Source of the DNA: Symsagittifera roscoffensis
Taxonomy: Eukaryota > Xenacoelomorpha > Acoela > Convolutidae
Assembly (NCBI RefSeq): GCF_963678635.1
Contig: NC_087070.1
Location: 8,714,539-8,778,538, forward strand
Length of the DNA stretch: 64,000 nucleotides
Reading direction: 5' to 3'
The notes beneath the pieces were generated by a model, which saw nothing but the letters and a program-made list of their open reading frames with translations, did not search any database and was not told the DNA's origin. How positions within the stretch are numbered: the first letter of the stretch is position 1; every line of letters starts with the position of its first letter. Below are positions 49,901-59,066 of this stretch, in pieces. The position numbers were made by a program, and so were the translations under genes.

Positions 49901-52821
49901 TAGTACAGAGCGATAAATGGCTTTACTCCATCGTACCGTCGGACAGTAAAGTTGTCAGAAAATTGGAACATCCGGAAATTTTGAGTTTAAAGTTAGTCGA
50001 GGCTAATCTGGAGAAGGACCCCATTATGAAGACCATACGTGACGCTATCAGAGACAGAAACCCAAGAGCCAGAGAAATCATCACTAAACTAGGACCATAT
50101 TACGCCCAACACTATAATGACTTCGCAGTACGGGAAAACTGTCTGTGGATGGACGGCCGGTTGGCCATACCCAAGGACATGTCTTCAGCAATCCTCAACC
50201 GCCTACACTTTCAGCACCATGGACGAGACAAGATGTTCGCTGCCGGACAGGATGTGTGGATCCCTTTGATGCACCGAAATATTGCCGCAACAGCGAAGTA
50301 CTGTAAAAGCTGCGTAGAAGCAGGTAAAAATCTCAAACCAGATATCCCGAAACGTGATATTGGGGAAACGTATGTACCTAAAGAACCAAATGATTTGGTC
50401 CAATTAGATTTCTGGGCCTAGTCAATTATGTAAGGGGTAGGAAGAAATATGTACTCGTAGCAGTAGATACTTTTTCGCACTGGCCGTCAGCATATATATG
50501 TTCAAGTAACAAATCTAAAAATGTATTAAAGTTCCTAAGGAAGTACATAAATACTCATGGACACCCAAGGAAGTTGCATATGGTTCAGGCAACGGGGTTT
50601 TTCTCGAATGACATCCAAAGTTTCTGTAACTATGAAGGCATTGAACTAATCAAATCTCCAGTTAAGGATCATCGCGCAACGGGAATGGTCGAAAGAACGA
50701 TTGGGTCGATAAAAAATTACGTGCTCACGTATCTCCAGGAAAATCAAAATTACAAATTTGGGGAAATGATATCTCGAGCGCTCAGCGCTTTACGTTTTGT
50801 GCCACATTCTAAAACTAAATTAACACCCTTTGAGGCATATCATGGAAGAGAAGCAAATACGGCGTTTCGAAACTTAACAAAAACACCATCATTGAAAAAT
50901 CTAAATTGGAACAATGTTGTTAACCAGAAGCTATCTTGTTTAGACAAGGCGAGTAATCTCCCTGAGGTGGAGCTGACCCTGGATTGGGAAAAGAAAAGCG
51001 ACCTAGTATACGCACCAGAGCAAAGAAAAACCCCAAGGATTTTGGACGATGATGAGATAAATGACAGGGATCCAAAGGCCACGGAGATAGCAGATAAAGT
51101 TCCAAAGCAACCAGGATGGCTAAAACGGCACAAGACAAGCTCAACAACAGTCTACCAAAAGACGGGAAAAACAGACCCAAAGGATCCAAGGAGGTATAAA
51201 CGTTTACCATTGAAAATCGATGAATTAACTGATCATACTGTGAAAATGGAAAAGGGGGCGTTATTTAGACGAAGTGGTGTTTCTTTTAGAACGGCGGCTG
51301 AGGAAAGCCAAATCAGGGATTTGAACGAAGCGTGCACCCCGGGTCCTAGCAAGTACCGAAAAAGCACCCCGGGTGCAAGTGAAACCGGAAAAAGCACCCC
51401 GGGTCCGAGTGTACCCACGAAATTCAAACGAAAGGCGGAAAAGGAAAAAATCGCAATGGGACAGGCGAAAAAAGCAGCAAAACCGAGGATTGTGGAATAT
51501 AGCGAGGACGAGAGTGAGGAGAATGACATGAGCGATTGGACAGTCAAGGAGGACGAGGCGGCAAAGACTGCGGCGAGTAAGGAAGTAATTGAACCGTCGG
51601 ATGCAGTTGTCACGCGAACGCCGAAGACCGTCGAAGGAAATCGGAAGAAAGGCGCAGAGGGGACAAGAAAATCAACGCGGCAGCGACGAGGCGTTGACAA
51701 GATGGGGGGTGTCATGATTCTTCGCATACAACACAAGTAACATGACGCAGATCGAAAAGAAAAACCTAAATGAGAGGTTTGGCAAGTTTGCCTGAAAACT
51801 CAAGTTAAACTGTTTGCCTGAAAACTCAAGTTAAACTGACAATGATCTGTAACATGAAACTGCAAGGATAACAAATACAAGTTGATAAATTTTATACAAG
51901 TTAAAATTCATTTGTGGTTGCCCGAATGAGATAGGGACCAGTTTTTAAGTTTATGTAAATGCCATCAATTGTACTCTTTCTGTCTGGAGACCTGCTCCTT
52001 TGACCTTGTGATCTCCAACGTCCGTTCTGATCTGAAATAAAACAGTGCAGTAAGATTTCGATTTGATGCCTAACAGTTGAACTAAAAATACAACTTATTC
52101 ACAATCTTTTGATATTTCAAACACACGACTTTAACACTACTGTCGATGAATCTTCTTGGAATAGTTTTTTAATTTTTAATTCCAATTTCAATATTTTTCG
52201 GGGCCGACAAAAATAATGGAAAAAAACGGATCTACTAAACAATCTCCCATTCAATAAAGGTGGATTGATAGGTACATTAAAAAAGCGAACTTTTGCACAA
52301 ACAAAATGCAGCAAAATTAGATTTTTAACTAGATTTAAAGGATTTGGTTACAGGGATGGAGATTCTTTTGTACACACTATAGCGGATGGGGGAAGTTGAT
52401 CCGAAAAAAATATATATATTGTTCAGCTTTTGGGGATAGCATCAATTGCGATCAGACCAGATACATTCAGTTATTCGATTCACTGTAACAGCATAAATCA
52501 CAAAGATTACTGGTTACTAGAACCTACTAGCTTTCTGATCAAGATTCCTGGATTGAACTTAGATCCTTGTCAAAATTGGCTGAAAAAAAACCACCCGAAC
52601 CCAAAATTCCTTCCCACCCCCACTTCAAAAGTGGGCGGATCAACAATCAAAAAAGACAAACCTACACTTCTGCTTTTTGCAGACTGTACATTCTGTACTG
52701 TGGAACAAGTCCTCGTCTTAGGTTGTAGAAAAAGCAACTGACTGAGCCGCTGTTTAGCAGGTATTTGAGGATGTCTCATGGCTCCCCGGCAGAGCAGACT
52801 GCCGCCGAAACGCATCAACAT
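40912..52821 (-). CDS. COX15: COX15, haem A synthase (six exons)
   Basis: Exons, read on the minus strand: 52821-52662, 43853-43717, 43462-43270, 42690-42556, 41931-41504, 41061-40912. All introns are GT-AG, phases match (1,0,1,1,0), and the joined frame is 1203 bp or 400 residues; human COX15 has 410. COX15 converts haem O to haem A in the inner mitochondrial membrane for cytochrome c oxidase. The sequence shows the family signatures [34 protein letters not shown] and QFDHRILG, and the four conserved haem-linked histidines at about H136, H210, H310 and H371. Exon 1 encodes a presequence-like N-terminus ([15 protein letters not shown]...), rich in Arg and Ser with no acidic residue, as expected for mitochondrial import. 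The ATG at 52821 is the first in frame after a TGA. Exon 1 is assigned from phase, presequence character and the V-G-L-W junction; exons 2-6 are certain by similarity. The stop codon overlaps an AATAAA signal. Confidence 0.95.
42109..42156. repeat. 24-bp perfect tandem duplication in COX15 intron 4
   Basis: CAATAGGTAACGTGTAACGC plus four bases occurs twice in direct succession. It is a small recent slippage or duplication. Confidence 0.95.
43918..44085 (-). repeat. tRNA-derived SINE in COX15 intron 1
   Basis: On the minus strand the head reads GGACGAGTGATTAAGACGCG, then an anticodon-arm-like CCTTTAACGCAAAGG and a B box AGTTCGAATAC, in tRNA spacing. An unrelated tail follows (GTTGGAGTCCCAGTGTCATC and on). 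It is not a tRNA gene because the acceptor stem does not close. Start and end are approximate. Confidence 0.55.
44772..44981 (+). repeat. 5' LTR of the Ty3/gypsy element
   Basis: Begins TGAGATAGGG and ends TTAACA, 210 bp, about 97% identical to the copy at 51927-52136. It contains AATAAA-like sequence (GAAATAAAACAG) and is followed immediately by the primer-binding site. Confidence 0.95.
44980..45900 (+). mobile_element. gag region of the Ty3/gypsy element
   Basis: This part encodes a capsid-type protein starting [14 protein letters not shown] just after the LTR, with a typical gypsy gag core and basic residues; a zinc-knuckle pattern ([14 protein letters not shown]) follows near 45.8 kb. 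Gag assembles the virus-like particle and the knuckle binds element RNA. Part boundaries are approximate. Confidence 0.8.
46050..48380 (+). repeat. three tandem copies of the protease-RT segment in the Ty3/gypsy element
   Basis: The block starting GAAGTATCAGGGAAGAAAAT occurs near 46.07, 46.77 and 47.58 kb, each followed by the same protease and N-terminal RT sequence, with units of about 0.7-0.8 kb. The copies are nearly identical. The third continues into the rest of the polymerase. This is either a real internal amplification or an assembly artefact. Confidence 0.93.
48380..49350 (+). mobile_element. RT palm and RNase H region of the Ty3/gypsy element
   Basis: The part holds the fingers/palm continuation ([18 protein letters not shown]), catalytic FIDDILIS, the connection ([14 protein letters not shown]) and RNase H ([36 protein letters not shown]). 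Together they copy element RNA into DNA. Boundaries are approximate. Confidence 0.88.
50100..51740 (+). mobile_element. integrase region of the Ty3/gypsy element
   Basis: It shows an HHCC zinc-type region ([10 protein letters not shown]...[10 protein letters not shown]), core sequence with a conserved Glu helix ([18 protein letters not shown]) and [17 protein letters not shown], a gypsy family mark. The end is a long charged, low-complexity tail with three copies of a STPGxS motif around 51.34-51.42 kb. Boundaries are approximate. Confidence 0.82.
51927..52136 (+). repeat. 3' LTR of the Ty3/gypsy element
   Basis: Matches the 5' LTR with about six substitutions and no length change. It is followed by CTAC, the target-site duplication. 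No clear polypurine tract precedes it. Confidence 0.95.
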
Positions 52822-53242
52822 CACTGCTCTGAAGATTAAAACGCTGCTGTGATTGCACGGTAATTTTCAAACAGAAAAAAACATTCGATTATTAATGCTC
52901 TAGCTAAGCTTTCCCAAGAGTCTCGGGAAGTTAAACCAGAAGTCATGGCACCCCCTGACATGTTCGTCTATGAAAAGTTCCCCATTTGGAGCCGCAATTT
53001 CATAACTCCTTTTTCGGAATCATTTTCAATTTGCAGTATCGTATAAAAAAATGAAGTGCTGCATATTTTCATTTCATTTTTACGCTTCACCTAGATTTAC
53101 AAAATCCGCAAGATTTCAAAAATCGTGTATGAGTAAAATTAAGATGGGAAAACCAACTCGTTAATTTCTTCAAATATTCTGTGAGTAAATCTTCCACAGA
53201 AACAACAAAACAGAGAAATAATGAACTTTAATCTCATATAAA

Positions 53243-56200
53243 CTACTTCGGTACCCAGCGTGCCAATGATACTTCACATACGTCAAACTGATCCAGGTTA
53301 AACTTAGGTCTATTATCAGTCAAAGCAGTTACTTTACACAGAATCAGATCCTTGTTGGTAACATTCAACACTCTACATGTAGCAGATATATCCTTCAGTT
53401 TGTAGGTGTAATCAATTAAGCATCTTTTCCAAGAATTATATTCGAGGCTGGCATCGCAGTTTGATTTTTTCTGAACACAAAAATTGCACAATTTAGTCTT
53501 ATCGTGGTCGTTTTGAGGTCCATTTGATTTGCACTGAACAATAACTCCGTAAGCAGAGTGCGTATAAGAAGGCCCGTCTTTGTAGAGTAGAAAGTCACAT
53601 CCAAAACTCTGACCTGGCCGAACTATCCAACCTAAAGAAAAATCACATCACCACTTCAATGAATTTGATCATGAGAAATAAAACGAAAGACGCAAATTAT
53701 AGAAGTATAGTTTCCGGTTAAAGGACACTTGCCATCGCTTGTTCAAAAGTTTTGTTACAAGCTCAAAAAGAACGACATAAATACAACCAAATTCTGCAAA
53801 TTTCAATGAAAATTTTACAGAAATTAGCTTTCTCAAATAAATTTAAGGTACAAGTATGATAGTTGGGTCCCTGAAAAAGAAAGAATAAAAGATGGGTCCA
53901 GCAATTTTCGAGAAAGTTTCGAAAACACAAAACAAATTCTCAGTTTCGGAAGATTTTAAGCACAAAAAATTCTTCAAGGATCTATCTTTACTTAAGGGAC
54001 CCAACTATTATACACCTAGGGGAATGTGATGCTCAGAATTTAATAATTTAAAAAAATTGGGCTCTTTCCTTTTCCCCCACCTTCAAATTTTTACCAGTAA
54101 AATTATTGTTCGCATTATGCGATTGTTATGAAAATTGACATCCGGGATACTTAAACCATGATAAACATATTTGGTATCCATGCTTAACCTTGTAAAATTA
54201 CTCGTTATACCTACCATAAAATTGACGCGCATGATAGGTGGAGGAGGAGAAAAAAAAGAGCCTAAAATTGCCCAAGGTTTCAGTAGCGGATATAGAACAG
54301 ACCATGTAGTCAGAGAAAAATCATGCAAAATTTGTGGAGATGTGGGGGATCGAACCCCAGACCTTCCGCATGCAAAGCGGACGCTCTACCACTGAGCTAC
54401 ATCCCCTGTTATCTTTATCGCGATCTATTTGGATTCGAATTGTTTTGCAGTGCAAAATGTATTCCAATTTTGTTTTTAGCAACAAATCTGTACTGTTTCC
54501 GAGTTACGTGTTAGACGGATATTTCCACTCCATTTCGTCTGCTCCAGCATTATGCAAATATGCTTCTGGCCTGTAACCACCATAACACAGTTCCGTATAT
54601 TTCAGTTATGAAATTACTGCCACTGAAAATGCACCACGAGTACGATAGTTGGCCCGGGTCGAAGTCTGCGATTTATGTTTCGACCGAGGCCGGTCGAACA
54701 CATGTCAAAGTGCGACCGAAAATCCATAGCCGAGAAGGACCTATAGTCGAATTCAAATTACTTCCTCGGTCGAACATAGTCGAAACATAGATAGCTTGGG
54801 TCAAGACGGTCGAAACATACCATTTTTTGGTCGAGTCGGTCGAAACATAAATCGCAAACCTCGACCCGGGGGTGCCTGATAGCAAGAATTAAAACCCGCG
54901 ATTAAGGAGAAAAATTCAAAACAATTAAACAATTGTTACCCTGCGTTGAAATATTTTAAAGGCAAAAAAAATCTTCAGGATCCATCTATATTTTGAGTTT
55001 TTCCACTTTGAAAAACTAATTTTACCTTGTCATAATGTAATAAAATTTTGCATGGTGAACAAACTAGCTATTGTTAACACATTTGTTCTGCATACCTTTC
55101 TTCGTAATATTACGCGCTCGACCATAATTACCTGTAACACAAACAAAAAAATGGAAAATTTGAATGAAATGTGGGGGAGGGGGGGGGGGGACAATGATAC
55201 AATTTGATTTGTTGAAATAAAATGCGTAGTTTGAGTAATTATTTCAACCAGATAATGATGCACTCTGAAGTTGTTTTAGGCGGGCACTCTGAAGTTGTTT
55301 CAGGCGGAATAAATAAAAATACCCAAAATCTAGATTTACAGCAATAATTCTGCTGTTTCAACCAACTTTCATAAAATGACGAGGAAAAAAGCAAATAAAT
55401 AATTTTTTTGTCACCTTTCGCGCGATAGTAGTAAAATGCAGTAAGCAGAAAAGCAAAACAGCACTGCCGCTCGCTTAACGTTCGATACAATTCTTCAACG
55501 GATAACTGGAGTTCCAGGAATCCCAACTGAGCCAGAAAGAAGGTTTCCAGAGATGTCAAACACACGAATTCTTTGGTTCTCTGGACTTTGAGAGTAGTAT
55601 TGCCCGAAATGTGGTCATTCGAGCTTGTCTTCGGCTGAGCGATGTCGGGGAAGTCGTCCATCCGTCGTCTCAGAAACCTTCAAACACAACTGATGAAAGC
55701 ACAAAAACTCGTTGAAACCTTGAACACCACCATAGTTATCACAGTAGCAGAAAAAAACTTAAGAAATTATGAAATTTTTTTGATTGTTGGGTCGTTTATG
55801 ATGGGTCGTTGATTGTTGAGTCGTTTTATTATTGCCTGAAATAAAACACGAAATACATTTGCTTTGGAATAAACGAAAACTAACTTATCGATATCAGCGA
55901 AGTCTGCCGAACTCTCTACGTAAATAGCTTCCTCATTCGGATAGCCAGCATCATCATGGTCTTTTTCATCTATGTCGATTGTCTCTGCATTCTAAAACGG
56001 AATATACATTTTTGTAAACACCAAAAAAGCGGTTTTCGATTTTTGGAAATATTTAAAACCTTGTTTTTACATTTGCAGAATCTTTTTCTCTCGTGATTTT
56101 TTTCGCCACTTGTCTTTTCAGACAAACAAGGCACGAAATCTTCATAAGCGGAGAAAAATTCACTCTTCTTTGATAACATCACGAGCTCGTTGGCATTCAA

Positions 56201-56458
56201 AAGATTCTTTGGCATTGAAGACAATGAAAGTGTGACTGTTTTAGATTCATCGATTGATGAGAAATATCCGAACGAGCCATAGAGATCCAGTAGGTATCCA
56301 AACTCGGGAACCACCTTTGATCCCACAAAAGAATCGGCAGTATTCACAAGTTCGCCAATAAATACAAGACGCTTTCCATTGTAAATTGGCAAACGAGCCG
56401 GCACATCTGAGGTTTTGTAGTTGTACTTTTTGCGTCCTCTTATAGAGCTACTTTTCAT
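53243..56458 (-). CDS. TSEN2: TSEN2, catalytic subunit of tRNA-splicing endonuclease (four exons)
   Basis: Exons on the minus strand: 56458-56060, 55991-55885, 55677-55415, 53631-53243; 1158 bp, 385 residues (human TSEN2 465). Introns are GT-AG with consistent phases (0, 2, 1). The enzyme cleaves the 5' splice site of intron-containing pre-tRNAs in the nucleus. The C-terminal nuclease fold is clear: SLETFFLAQLGFLEL, YYYRAKGW, then DFLLYKDGP with catalytic Tyr about 273, YTHSAYG with catalytic His about 281, NSWKRC with catalytic Lys about 325, ending VSLARWV where human has ILSRWV. The N-terminal half is weaker but keeps LYGSFGYF, like human LYGKGYF. A TAG lies two codons upstream of the chosen ATG. 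Oddity: between the catalytic His and Lys there are about 18 extra residues carrying four cysteines. An ATTAAA at 53232-53227 could be the polyadenylation signal. Exon 2 is the least certain because its residues are not conserved. Confidence 0.92.
54335..54406 (-). tRNA. tRNA-Ala (anticodon UGC)
   Basis: A perfect 72-nt cloverleaf reads on the minus strand: acceptor GGGGATG/CATCTCC, D stem GCTC/GAGC, anticodon stem TCCGC/GCGGA around loop TTTGCAT (anticodon TGC), T stem TGGGG/CCCCA with loop TTCGATC, discriminator A. The acceptor contains the G3-U70 pair that is the identity element for alanyl-tRNA synthetase. Internal A box (TAGCTCAGTGG) and B box (GGTTCGATCC) are intact, and a TTTT RNA polymerase III terminator follows at 54330-54327. 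It has no intron. It sits inside the last intron of TSEN2 on the same strand. Confidence 0.97.
54651..54874. mobile_element. MITE-like element in TSEN2 intron 3
   Basis: CCCGGGTCGAAGTCTGCGAT from 54653 is matched inverted at the right end (to 54870) with TTTATGTTTCGACC inside both arms. The interior holds further copies of GGTCGAAACATA. GATAG occurs just outside each end (54644-54648, 54878-54882) and may be the target duplication. No coding capacity. Confidence 0.7.
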
Positions 56459-56804
56459 GTTCAACTAGAATTAGCAACCTGTAATCTAATCTCAACATCG
56501 CTTAAATCTCTAACAATAATAGCCAGTTGTCAGCAGTTAGCATTGAATGGTAGCAGAAATATGGCAAATGAACTTGAAAAACGAGCTTCGAAAGCAATCA
56601 AAAGTCAAGATATATGAGCGTCAACGAAAAAAAGCACACGGCCTAAATAGACGTAACATCACTTCATCTGTTGCTTGAAAAACATAAGTTATGACGATCC
56701 GAGGCCAAAAAAAATCTTGGAATCCTCAAGCAAAAAATATCTAGTCCCTCAAAAAAAGCTTCAACTACTCACTTGAAAATGCTATCGAGCGTTTCAAACA
56801 AAAA

Positions 56805-56895
56805 GATCTGACAATACCTGGAATCGAATCCTCGACCTATTGCTTCCAAATAACGAACATAAGATACTGCCTGACATATGGCTGGCAAAACACAT
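56805..56895 (-). repeat. possible tRNA-like SINE fragment
   Basis: On the minus strand GGTCGAGGATTCGATTCCAGG matches a T arm with B box, about 45 bases after a loose A-box-like stretch (CATATGTCAGGCAGTATC). No closed acceptor stem. Evidence rests mainly on the B box. Confidence 0.35.
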
Positions 56896-57179
56896 TGTAT
56901 CACATAGAGGCGAAGCGAAACTTCCCACCACTTGCGATACAACACAAACATCAGAAAACAATTGAAAAGAAATGAAATATGTTGAAAAAAAACTAAGTGA
57001 ACCAAAATTTTCGTGTCTTGATTTTTAAAAATAACTGAGGCCCGCCCAGGTAGAACTGGAGGTACGAGCTTGATATTTATTGAATTTTTAAAATGATTCA
57101 GGATGAAATGCATAATTTCAAAAATTGGACAACGCCCAAAACCTTTGTTGTTTCTCTACTAAAATAAGTGAGGAGTGAA

Positions 57180-58110
57180 AATTTTAAGAGATATTGGAAG
57201 TTTCCTAAGGGCATTGTTTCAAAAAAATTAAGGATTCGCCACTTCTGCAGGAGAATTTCTCGCAGACGGTTCTTTCGATTAAACCCTACATCTCAGATTG
57301 ATTGGGGTAGTTTTTAAGAAAAGTCAAGAAGTTAAGGTCTGTTCCGTTATTTGGCTCAAAAATGAAAAATCGCACGTCAAAATTGTTATTTACCAAAACA
57401 ACTGTGACAATATACAAAACACAAAACAAATAATAATCAACCGTTTTAAGTTTTTATTGAGAGTTTGGGGCGTGTTTTCTGTGCGAGACAACTTTATTCA
57501 ATCAACTCGTTATTCAGCATCCATACGCTATCAGACCCTCCAATACAATTGCCATTTCATAGCATTTACAAAAATGTACCAGACAATTTCTTCAAAAAAC
57601 ACATCGGTCTCGGTCTCCTATGAAATTTGTGGCATCTTTGTCGACATGATCGCTTGAGTTAAATACCTGGTCTATCAGAATTCAAAGATACTTAAAGCTA
57701 CCACCAGTAACGTGTATAATGTCACCATAGAACTTCCTTTCGTTGCTTCGTTTGCGAATGACATCATTTTAAATTTCGATGAACCGATAGTTAAGCTATT
57801 ATGCGCACATCAATCAACAACTGCCTTCAAATCGTCTAGACATGTCTTACTAATTTCTAAATTTTGTCACAAAAAATCAACGAAGTATCATCAGCAAAGA
57901 ATGAGGCTGAACTGTGCGAGATATATCTTGTTATATCGTTTGTATATAGTAAAAAAAACGGTCCGAAAATACATGCTCGGTCCAAAACACATTCGATATA
58001 AAGTATTGTCAGATTTTCTGTCTTTGATTTCAACATTGCAATCGATTGGAAAAACAGCTTCTCAGCAAGTTCATCAGAACACGCCGAATCCCAGGTACAG
58101 AATCACGTGA
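57180..58110 (-). pseudogene. decayed non-LTR retrotransposon (LINE) reverse transcriptase fragment
   Basis: The minus-strand translation keeps pieces of a LINE RT: GPSMYFRTVFFTIY near 58.0 kb (family GPLLFxIYIND), AQFSLILC followed by a lost YADD box, NLEISKTCLDDLKAVVD, CAHNSLTIGSSKFKMMSF (family W-x-x-x-N-x-L-x-x-N-x-x-K-T-x-x-M-x-F) and a thumb-like HVDKxATNFI. Many stops and several frame changes interrupt it, including the tryptophan before CAHN and the catalytic aspartates. No 5' or 3' end of the element is visible. Clade cannot be decided; a Jockey/CR1-type is plausible. Confidence 0.6.
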
Positions 58111-58290
58111 ACAACTATCGAGGGTTTTTCCAAAAAAGGCAATGCTGTATTTATTCTCTTTTATCACTTCCATAAGAAATTCTGTAATTTGAACAATCGC
58201 ACAAGCTGAAAAATCTGTAAATTTTGATCAAAAAAAATTTGGATGAGAAGTGTTCTCCAAACACGTGAAACTTTTGTAAAATTACATTTA

Positions 58291-59066
58291 AACCAAATCG
58301 TGAGCGAGTCTCAACAGTAAAATTAGTATTTGTGGTTACTAACGAGCCAAGAAAATCTTTACCATAAAAAGCATCTGCTAAAAATGTAGTTGTTGGTAAA
58401 TCAAATATTTTAATTTCATTTACTTAGTTAATAATTTACAACTCTTGAGAAATAAATCTTCATCCTTACTGTGCCAGACATCAATTACTCATACTCCCGC
58501 CTCTTCTTTCCAAGACCACTTTCACATATGCCAGATATGGTGACGCGTATTCAAAAGAGTTCTTATGTTAAAGCTAACAAAATCAATACTCGTATATCTT
58601 ATCAATCTCTGATAAACTTAATCACACTTAAATTATCCACTTGTTTTCACAAACTCGTTTCAAAATCTTATAGTTTTACTTATAATTTTTTCAACTAAAA
58701 GGTCTTTTTTGTCAACAATTGAATTCCAAAGAACAAATAAGGATAACTTGTTGCTGTGCAAGTAGCACATAATGTTCCAACCACATTCATACAAAATGAC
58801 AAAAAGGTTTTTTCTATTCGAAAAAGTGTCGCTTTTATGTGATCTGAGAGCTATTCAAAGGCGTAAGTTAAGAAATTAGGCATAATCGACAACATTTGTC
58901 TTCAAAAAAAGGTTGATAAACAAAAAACTTGGAAAACGTTTATTGCCGAGAAAGCGCTAAATGAAACTTCCATTTACTACCAATGAAACATCAATTTTAC
59001 TCTTTGATAAAACCAAGTTTTCTTAGCCAACAGGCGTAAAAAAGTTCAATTTTCATATAACGAACA
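58291..59066. repeat. tandem repeat unit, copy 1 (776 bp)
   Basis: Starts ACCAAATCGTGAGCGAGTCT; the same sequence recurs from 59067. Copies are about 90% alike. It holds no gene that I recognise. Confidence 0.92.

Larger units (their letters stand above)
44772..52136 (+). mobile_element. Ty3/gypsy LTR retrotransposon fossil in COX15 intron 1
   Basis: The element is bounded by two 210-bp LTRs (TG...CA) and a 4-bp target duplication CTAC (44768-44771 and 52137-52140), 7.36 kb in all. A primer-binding site (TGGCGCAGCC...) starts directly after the 5' LTR at 44982. Parts in order: gag with a following zinc-knuckle region (about 45.0-45.9 kb), aspartic protease ([12 protein letters not shown]), reverse transcriptase with the F-x-DD catalytic motif (AFIDDILIS), RNase H (about 46.05-49.3 kb) and integrase with an HHCC-type region and chromatin-tail-like basic end (about 50.1-51.74 kb). 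The order RT-RNase H-integrase places it in Ty3/gypsy. The protease-RT part is present in tandem copies. LTRs differ at about 6 of 210 positions, so it is fairly young. It is broken, with about five breaks. It lies antisense to COX15. Confidence 0.93.
43854..52661 (-). other. COX15 intron 1, about 8.8 kb, host of an LTR element and a SINE
   Basis: Donor GTA-G|GTTTGT at 52661 and acceptor TTCAG|GT at 43854. The other COX15 introns are between 254 bp and 624 bp except intron 4-5 boundaries of similar size, so nearly all the length here is inserted DNA: the Ty3/gypsy element at 44772-52136 in the opposite orientation and a tRNA-derived SINE near 43.9-44.1 kb. Between 52140 and 52661 I see only AT-rich intron sequence. 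Confidence 0.8.
53632..55414 (-). other. TSEN2 intron 3 (1783 bp) containing tRNA-Ala and a MITE
   Basis: Donor AAAG|GTGACA at 55414 and acceptor TTTAG|GTTGG at 53632. The other two introns of the gene are 68 and 207 bp. This intron carries the tRNA-Ala gene (54335-54406), the inverted-repeat element at 54651-54874 and a G-run near 55.17 kb. The remainder is AT-rich with no recognisable feature. Confidence 0.85.

Noticed and set aside
56769-57113. 114-codon minus-strand frame beyond TSEN2
   Set aside because: Its protein-like part (GRGFDSRYCQ) is the usual translation of a tRNA-type B box, so it marks a SINE fragment, not a gene.
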